38,390 nt of DNA from Acidiferrobacteraceae bacterium. GTDB lineage: Bacteria > Pseudomonadota > Gammaproteobacteria > HyVt-429. Position 1 is the stretch's first letter; each line of letters starts with the position of its first letter. Under the pieces are notes generated by a model. The model was not told the origin of the DNA. It did not search any database and was given only the letters and a program-made list of their open reading frames with translations. The stretch is taken from the NCBI GenBank assembly GCA_011052015.1, contig DRJZ01000056.1, forward strand, positions 1 through 38,390, read 5' to 3'. This document shows positions 31,514 to 38,390 of the stretch, piece after piece. Both the position numbers and the translations under genes were made by a program.

Positions 31514-32059
31514 ATGAAAAGAGTGATATTAAGTTTCATCCTGATTGTCGTTGGCGGTCAGGCGGCGGCCGACGACCAAAATCAATATCTTTATAAATTG
31601 TCGCCGGGGACCCGGCTTGTCCTGCAACGGCCGGTGGTCATCCCGTTGGGGACTGCCACGGTGTATTTTCAGGGTGGCAGGGTGGTGAGTGAAGACGATG
31701 TGGACGAGTATTACCCGCATTGCGCCTTGCTGTCGCGGGTGGTGAGCGTGCTGCCGCAGACCGTAGCGGCCGGCACATTCACTATCACCCGGGTGTTTCC
31801 CTTTGAAGAAGAACACAACACATCGGGTCGTATGCTGCCACGTTATGCCGGGTCCGGTGCGGGGTTTATCGCCGTAGGTCTGGTTCTGGCGTCTAACGAA
31901 ACCAGTTATTATTTCTCCACCCGTCTGCTGCTGCGCGCCGATGCCATGCCTGACATCATGTATCTCGAGTGCAGGCAGATATCAGAATACGACGTCGGTG
32001 AACACCTGCGTATTGGTGAGTTCAGGCAGGCCGTGGGATCACTCATGAGCTTGCGTTAG
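31514..32059 (+). CDS. Periplasmic protein of unknown function
   Basis: A 181-residue protein with a clear signal peptide (MKRVILSFILIVVGGQAAA, cleavage before DDQ). The mature part is beta-rich: YLYKLSPGTRLVLQRPVVIP, then GTATVYFQGG, and later FSTRLLLRADAMPDIMYLEC. Two Cys (in PHCALLS and LECRQ) might form a disulfide. I do not recognise the family. GGGAG precedes the ATG. It follows the beta-barrel gene after 256 bp that include a stem-loop repeat, so it is probably transcribed separately, though an envelope role is plausible. Confidence 0.65.
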   Translation: MKRVILSFILIVVGGQAAADDQNQYLYKLSPGTRLVLQRPVVIPLGTATVYFQGGRVVSEDDVDEYYPHCALLSRVVSVLPQTVAAGTFTITRVFPFEEEHNTSGRMLPRYAGSGAGFIAVGLVLASNETSYYFSTRLLLRADAMPDIMYLECRQISEYDVGEHLRIGEFRQAVGSLMSLR

Positions 32060-32423
32060 AATTTGTGGGAAGGGTTACACTGTCCGGTTTGCCCGTACCG
32101 AAGGTCAAAACCCCCATAGAATAGGGCTTGAAAATGGTTGGCCAGCGAGAAAACCTCCAGGAACCTGCTACCTTTAACTAAGGAGTACGAAAGTTACCCA
32201 TATAGGGAAGTTCTGATTAATTCGTCATTCCGGCCGCAGCGAAGCGGAGAGCCGGAATCCAGAGCTTCAAAAGCAATGGATTACTGGATTCCCGCCTTCG
32301 CGGGAATGACGGAACTGGAATTAATCAGAGTTTCCTTAGAGTAAGTGGGGGACACTGAGATAAGACAACAGTTTCCACAGTGCGGGGATGTGTCACCCTG
32401 TTCGATCGGGCCACGGGATAGTG
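32060..32423. other. Intergenic region upstream of sucA, mostly repeat element
   Basis: No gene is supported. The central part is the MITE-like element at 32213-32328. Upstream is AAGGAGTACGAAAGTTACCC (32180-32199), which resembles the stem-loop motif at 1395. The sucA promoter is not recognisable. Confidence 0.45.
32213..32328. repeat. MITE-like element with 11-bp terminal inverted repeats
   Basis: It begins CTGATTAATTC and ends GAATTAATCAG (perfect 11-bp inverted ends). Inside are two hairpins: GTCATTCCGGC...GCCGGAATCCAG and CTGGATTCCCGC...GCGGGAATGAC. No coding capacity is present. The extended right end (TTTCCTTAGA) recurs at 2146-2156. Confidence 0.8.
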
Positions 32424-35270
32424 ATGGATGATCTGGTGAAAAAAAGGAGCCTGCAGGCAATGTGGGCCTCATCTCAACTGGGAGGGGTTAATGCCCCTTA
32501 CCTGGATGGCTTGTACGAGGATTATCTTCGCGACGCCACCGCCGTAGATCCGAATTGGCGGGTTTTCTTCGATTCTTTACCACGAACCAAAAATGTCATG
32601 GACACCTCCCACGCGGCGATAAGGGAATCGTTTCGGGGGATGTTAATGGCATCCAGCCCGGGGCCTCGTACCCGCGGCGGCACATTTGCAGACAAGGATG
32701 CAGCGGCAAAGCAGGCCGCGGTCCTACGCCTCATCAATGCTTACCGCTTTCGCGGCCATCAAACGGATAGCTTCAACCCGCTACCCAGAAAGCAAAAGCC
32801 TGATCTTGAGGAATTCACCCTTGAATACCATGGATTGAGCGAGGATGACCTGGACACGGAGTTTAATATCGGATCCTTGGTTGGCCCTGAGAAAGCAACG
32901 TTGCGCGAAATTCTGGAGATAGTCACTGATACCTACACTGGATCCCTGGTTGCGGAGTATATGTACATCTCGAATACCGTTGAGAAGCGCTGGATTCAAA
33001 ACCGGTTGGAGGGGCCACGCTGTAAACCGGGCTTTTCTGAAAAAACAAAGAAACGTGTTTTAGAAAGAGTGACGGCCGCAGAAAGGTTGGAGCGTTATCT
33101 TCACTCGAAATACATTGGCCAGAAGCGCTTCTCGTTGGAAGGCGCTGAAACCCTGATCCCCATGCTCGATGAGTTGATTCAGCGAGCCGGTGTTCAAAAG
33201 ATCAAGGAAGTTGTGATTGGCATGGCGCACCGCGGCCGGTTAAACGTGCTGGTCAATGTGATGGGCAAAATGCCCTCGGACCTTTTCAAGGAGTTTGAAG
33301 GCGGACAAGAGAAAACAACCAATGGCTCCGGGGACGTGAAATATCATATGGGCTTTTCGTCGAATATCAGCACCCGCGGTGGTGATGTCCATATTGTGCT
33401 GGCATTCAACCCTTCACACCTGGAAATCGTAGGTCCGGTCGTGGAAGGGTCTGTGCGTGCGCGTCAAGACCGCCGTAGCGACAAGGATGGTAGTGAAGTT
33501 ATTCCGTTGTTGATCCATGGTGATGCGGCATTTGCTGGCCAGGGTGTGATCATGGAGACCTTTAATATGTCGCAGTCGCGGGGCTACTCAATAAAAGGGA
33601 CTGTGCACATTGTTGTGAATAACCAGATTGGTTTTACCACCAGCGATCAGCAAGACGCGCGCTCCTCGCTGCATTGCACCGATGTCGCAAAAATGGTCGA
33701 TGCCCCGATTTTTCATGTGGACGGGGATAATCCAGAGGCCGTAGTGTTTGCCGCGCAAGTTGCATTGGATTACCGCATGACCTTTAGAAAGGATGTGGTG
33801 ATTGATTTGGTTTGTTATCGTCGGCATGGGCATAGTGAGGCCGATGAGCCGATGGCTACACAGCCCATGATGTATAAAAACATCAGCAAAAAGCCCACGA
33901 CACGTGAACTTTATGCGAAGAAATTAGAAGATGAAGGTGTTATCGCGACGGGTGAAGCCACCAGAATGATGGAAGCATACCGCAAGGCATTGGAAGAAGG
34001 CGATAGCATGGTGGCCGATATTGTGCCACACAAAAAAGCAACCTATCCCTTTGCAGTAGATTGGTCTGCTTATCTGGCGAACATTTGTTTGATTGACCTG
34101 GATACGAGTATCTCGCAAAAGAAGGTCCACGATCTGACGGAAAGATTGCTACGCCTACCGCAAGGGTTCGAACTTCATTCCAGTGTTGCCAAGATCATGG
34201 GTAACCGGCACAAGATGGCGGCCGGTTCCCTGCCGATTGACTGGGGTTTTGCTGAGACGATGGCATTTGCATCGCTGGTGACAGAAGGGTATGGGGTCCG
34301 CCTATCCGGACAGGATTCCGGGCGTGGCACGTTTTTTCATCGCCATGCCGTGTTGTATGATCAGAAGGACAGCACAAGCTATATTCCCTTACGAAACCTG
34401 TCTGACACCCAGGCAAATTTCCTGGTGATTAACTCATTACTCTCTGAAGAGGCGGTGTTGGCCTTTGAATACGGTTATTCCACGACAGATCCCAAGACCT
34501 TAGCGATCTGGGAGGCCCAGTTCGGCGATTTTACCAATAATGCACAGGTGGTGATTGATCAATTTATCAGCGCTGGAGAGCAGAAATGGACACGGCTGAG
34601 CGGTCTGGTAATGTTATTACCGCACGGTTATGAAGGTCAGGGGCCGGAACATTCGTCCGCACGCCTGGAACGATTTTTACAGCTTTGTGCCGAGCACAAC
34701 ATGCAGGTGTGTGTGCCGACCACGCCATCACAGATATTTCATTTGCTACGCCGCCAAATGATGCAGACCTGCCGAAAGCCGTTGGTAATTATGTCACCCA
34801 AGAGCTTGCTAAGGCATCGGTTGGCGGTCAGTAGCCTGGATGAGCTGTGTGCCGGACCGTTTAAGATGGTGATCCCGGAGACTGAGGGCCTGGACAACGA
34901 CAAAGTAGAACGGGTCGTCATGTGTTCAGGTAAGGTCTATTATGACCTGATTGAAAAACGCAGCAAGGCCGAGCTCCATAATGTGGCCATAATACGGATG
35001 GAGCAAGTTTATCCATTTCCGAAAAACGCCCTGACGAATGAGTTCAAGCGTTACCCAAACACCAGTAAATTTGTATGGTGTCAGGAAGAACCGAAGAATC
35101 AAGGGGCCTGGTATTCCAGTCAACACCATATGCGTGCTTTGATCGGAAATGAACATCACCTTGAATATGCGGGTCGGCCAACCTCTGCGGCGCCGGCGGT
35201 CGGTTATGCATTGTTGCACATCAAACAGCAACATAGATTAGTCGACGATGCATTGGGTGTTGAGTCGTAA
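32424..35270 (+). CDS. sucA: 2-oxoglutarate dehydrogenase E1 component
   Basis: A 948-residue thiamine-diphosphate enzyme (E. coli 933) that decarboxylates 2-oxoglutarate and passes the succinyl group to the lipoyl arm of SucB. The N-terminal E2-binding helix region is SSQLGGVNAPYLDGLYEDYL. Active-site segments are VIGMAHRGRLNVL, HGDAAFAGQGVIMET, GTVHIVVNNQIGFTT and CYRRHGHSEADEP. The C-terminal transketolase-like domain has PHGYEGQGPEHSSARLERFL. The ATG at 32424 starts MDDLVKKRSLQ; GTG directly before it is an alternative, and the ribosome-binding site is modest. A repeat element separates it from sucB. Confidence 0.97.
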   Translation: MDDLVKKRSLQAMWASSQLGGVNAPYLDGLYEDYLRDATAVDPNWRVFFDSLPRTKNVMDTSHAAIRESFRGMLMASSPGPRTRGGTFADKDAAAKQAAVLRLINAYRFRGHQTDSFNPLPRKQKPDLEEFTLEYHGLSEDDLDTEFNIGSLVGPEKATLREILEIVTDTYTGSLVAEYMYISNTVEKRWIQNRLEGPRCKPGFSEKTKKRVLERVTAAERLERYLHSKYIGQKRFSLEGAETLIPMLDELIQRAGVQKIKEVVIGMAHRGRLNVLVNVMGKMPSDLFKEFEGGQEKTTNGSGDVKYHMGFSSNISTRGGDVHIVLAFNPSHLEIVGPVVEGSVRARQDRRSDKDGSEVIPLLIHGDAAFAGQGVIMETFNMSQSRGYSIKGTVHIVVNNQIGFTTSDQQDARSSLHCTDVAKMVDAPIFHVDGDNPEAVVFAAQVALDYRMTFRKDVVIDLVCYRRHGHSEADEPMATQPMMYKNISKKPTTRELYAKKLEDEGVIATGEATRMMEAYRKALEEGDSMVADIVPHKKATYPFAVDWSAYLANICLIDLDTSISQKKVHDLTERLLRLPQGFELHSSVAKIMGNRHKMAAGSLPIDWGFAETMAFASLVTEGYGVRLSGQDSGRGTFFHRHAVLYDQKDSTSYIPLRNLSDTQANFLVINSLLSEEAVLAFEYGYSTTDPKTLAIWEAQFGDFTNNAQVVIDQFISAGEQKWTRLSGLVMLLPHGYEGQGPEHSSARLERFLQLCAEHNMQVCVPTTPSQIFHLLRRQMMQTCRKPLVIMSPKSLLRHRLAVSSLDELCAGPFKMVIPETEGLDNDKVERVVMCSGKVYYDLIEKRSKAELHNVAIIRMEQVYPFPKNALTNEFKRYPNTSKFVWCQEEPKNQGAWYSSQHHMRALIGNEHHLEYAGRPTSAAPAVGYALLHIKQQHRLVDDALGVES

Positions 35271-35280
35271 GGAATCATAT

Positions 35281-35390
35281 GATTAATTTGTCATTCTGGC
35301 CGTAGCGAAGTGAAGAGCCGGAATCCAGGGTAGTAAAATCAATGTATCGCTGGATTCCAGCTTTCGCGGGAATGACGGGAGTGGAATTAA
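35281..35390. repeat. MITE-like element within the suc operon
   Basis: A diverged copy of the 32213 element runs GATTAATTTGTCATTCTGGC...GGAATGACGGG...GGAATTAA. It fills about half of the 222-bp sucA-sucB gap. Transcribed, it would fold into two hairpins or one long one. Confidence 0.75.
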
Positions 35391-35492
35391 GTAGAGGCGC
35401 CCTAAATATTTAATTGTTTAGTTTAAGCAGAGATGTTTGGTTCGACTAATGATTAGACAACAGAACATCAGGACTATGTTAAGGAAACAACG

Positions 35493-36737
35493 ATGACAAT
35501 AGAGGTAAAGGTTCCAAGTTTTCCAGAGTCGGTCTCCGATGGAGAGGTCATAAAATGGCATAAGCACGTCGGCGATGCGGTGAAAGAGGACGAGGTCATA
35601 GTGGACATCGAGACCGACAAGGTGGTGTTTGAGGTGCCGGCTCCGCAGCAAGGTGTCGTCCAGGAAATCCTTGAACAGGAAGGTGCAACCGTCGTATCGG
35701 GACAGGTCCTTGCCCGTCTGGATAAACAGCCAGTAGAAAATTTAGAGCCATCGAGTGTAAAGGCAGATGACAATAACAAAGTTATCGCCCACGTAGATGA
35801 GGAAAAAGCAGGACCACACAAAGATGCACTCAATGCACCTGCGGCAGAAAAGTTGATCCGTGAGCACAACCTGGATACCCAACAGATCGTCGCATCGGGC
35901 AAGGATGGACGCATACTCAAAGAAGACGTTCTGCGATTCTTACAGCAACAATCACCCGCTCCCGATTCGGAGCTAAGCGCGCCTGTGACAGCAAAAGCAG
36001 TGGAACCGGATGTAGTGGAGCATGATCAAGCCCAGCAACGAACCCAGAAACGGGTTCCCATGACACGATTGCGCTCAAGAATTGCCGAACGTTTGTTGGA
36101 GGCACAACACAATGCAGCTATCCTCACCACATTTAATGAAGTGAACATGCAGCCAGTGATGGATCTCCGGGCTCGTTATCGGGAGCAGTTTGAAAAGGAA
36201 CATGGGGTGCGGTTGGGTTTTATGTCATTTTTTGTTAAGGCTTCAGTGGAGGCACTTAAGCAGTTTCCCGATGTCAACGCATCCATTGATGGGGACGATA
36301 TCGTCTATCATGGTTTTATCGATATCGGTATTGCGGTGGCCTCGCCAAGAGGGTTGGTTGTACCGATCCTGCGGAGTTGCGAAAAATTGAACATGGCGGA
36401 AATCGAGTCACAGGTCGCTCAGTACGCGGAACAGGCGCGAGACGGTAAACTCGCTATCGAGGACATTACCGGCGGAACGTTTACGATAACCAACGGAGGT
36501 GTGTTTGGGTCGTTATTGTCCACACCGATATTGAATCCCCCACAGAGCGCGATTTTGGGTATGCATAAAGCCCAACCACGACCGGTCGTCGAAGAAGGTG
36601 AGATCACCGTCCGGCCCATGATGTATCTGGCCCTGTCTTATGACCACCGAATTATTGATGGCCAGGCGGCGGTCCGATTTTTAGTCAAAATCAAGGACTG
36701 CCTGGAGGATCCAGCGCGAATGCTTTTGGGTGTTTAA
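35493..36737 (+). CDS. sucB: Dihydrolipoyl succinyltransferase (E2)
   Basis: A 414-residue core subunit of the 2-oxoglutarate dehydrogenase complex. The lipoyl domain (about 1-77) carries Lys43 in [15 protein letters not shown] Glu/Ala/Lys-rich linker follows, then the E1/E3-binding domain (about 108-145, with [15 protein letters not shown]). A second linker leads to the catalytic domain, which starts [19 protein letters not shown] and ends with the His-Asp pair in [19 protein letters not shown] precedes the ATG. lpdA follows after 27 bp. Confidence 0.97.
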   Translation: MTIEVKVPSFPESVSDGEVIKWHKHVGDAVKEDEVIVDIETDKVVFEVPAPQQGVVQEILEQEGATVVSGQVLARLDKQPVENLEPSSVKADDNNKVIAHVDEEKAGPHKDALNAPAAEKLIREHNLDTQQIVASGKDGRILKEDVLRFLQQQSPAPDSELSAPVTAKAVEPDVVEHDQAQQRTQKRVPMTRLRSRIAERLLEAQHNAAILTTFNEVNMQPVMDLRARYREQFEKEHGVRLGFMSFFVKASVEALKQFPDVNASIDGDDIVYHGFIDIGIAVASPRGLVVPILRSCEKLNMAEIESQVAQYAEQARDGKLAIEDITGGTFTITNGGVFGSLLSTPILNPPQSAILGMHKAQPRPVVEEGEITVRPMMYLALSYDHRIIDGQAAVRFLVKIKDCLEDPARMLLGV

Positions 36738-36746
36738 GGTTGATAA

Positions 36747-38195
<1,449 letters not shown>

Positions 38196-38248
38196 AGCGA
38201 TGTTAGCCCATTGGTGTGATCAATATTCAGACTGTTCCGTGCTTCATT

Positions 38249-38306
38249 TTTCACCACAGAGGACACGGGGGACGCAGAGTGGTAACGCATCTTTTCCTCT
38301 GTGTCC
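38249..38306. repeat. Dispersed inverted repeat (CACAGAGG type), second copy
   Basis: The segment TTTCACCACAGAGGACACGG...TCTTTTCCTCTGTGTCC is related to the repeat at 31297-31354. It lies about 50 bp downstream of lpdA and may form the 3' stem-loop of the suc transcript. Confidence 0.65.
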
Positions 38307-38312
38307 TTCCAG

Positions 38313-38363
38313 GTGACAAATTTCTAAGTCATTGATTTATATGCTAGCTTAGAATCTTGTCAC
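38313..38363. repeat. 16-bp imperfect inverted repeat at the window end
   Basis: GTGACAAATTTCTAAG (38313-38328) pairs with CTTAGAATCTTGTCAC (38348-38363) at 14 of 16 positions, with a 19-bp spacer. It could be a transposon end pair, a hairpin or an operator. The window stops too soon to tell. Confidence 0.5.
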
Positions 38364-38390
38364 TTGTAGATCTGCGGCCGCGCAGCGGCA

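Overview
The window looks like a chromosomal segment from a gammaproteobacterium of moderate GC content, and it spans the replication-origin neighbourhood. The evidence is the gene order gyrB-dnaN-dnaA (leftward), then rpmH-rnpA-yidD-yidC-mnmE (rightward), together with DnaA boxes and two perfect parS sites. An mlaA lipoprotein, apaH/apaG, a 366-residue beta clamp and Gram-negative YidC, LolA-like and beta-barrel proteins support a proteobacterial diderm. The genus cannot be set from the sequence alone. A large YeiH-type 'putative sulfate exporter' hints at sulfur metabolism, but that is inference.

Layout. 0-0.6 kb: near-identical 91/92-bp direct repeats bracketing a broken IS110-family transposase. 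0.6-7.1 kb: small hypothetical and membrane proteins around a three-gene module (52-aa one-TM protein, 84-aa soluble protein, 562-aa YeiH-like transporter) closed by a strong terminator. 7.2-12.2 kb: orphan PstS-like protein, mlaA, proline iminopeptidase, apaH, apaG, and a nucleotidyltransferase overlapping a 74-aa partner. 12.5-21.7 kb: origin region, with recF missing from its usual place between dnaN and gyrB; two parS sites occupy that gap. 21.9-25.8 kb: a 1295-aa hybrid sensor kinase. 26.1-31.3 kb: a tight operon of LolA-like periplasmic protein, LolD-like ATPase, internally duplicated FtsX/LolC-type permease and outer-membrane beta-barrel. 31.5-32.1 kb: an unknown periplasmic protein. 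32.4-38.2 kb: sucA-sucB-lpdA, the complete 2-oxoglutarate dehydrogenase complex.

The best candidate for a little-described system is the 26.1-31.3 kb operon. It places an inner-membrane ABC machine, a periplasmic lipid/lipoprotein-binding fold and an outer-membrane barrel in one transcription unit, as expected for a trans-envelope lipid or lipoprotein route. The second candidate is the YeiH-like module with its two small partners.

A family of palindromic repeats (cores GTCATTCC / GGAATCCAG) is scattered through intergenic DNA. One copy lies between sucA and sucB, and the IS110 fragment sits in the loop position of another. No tRNA, rRNA or CRISPR array was seen.
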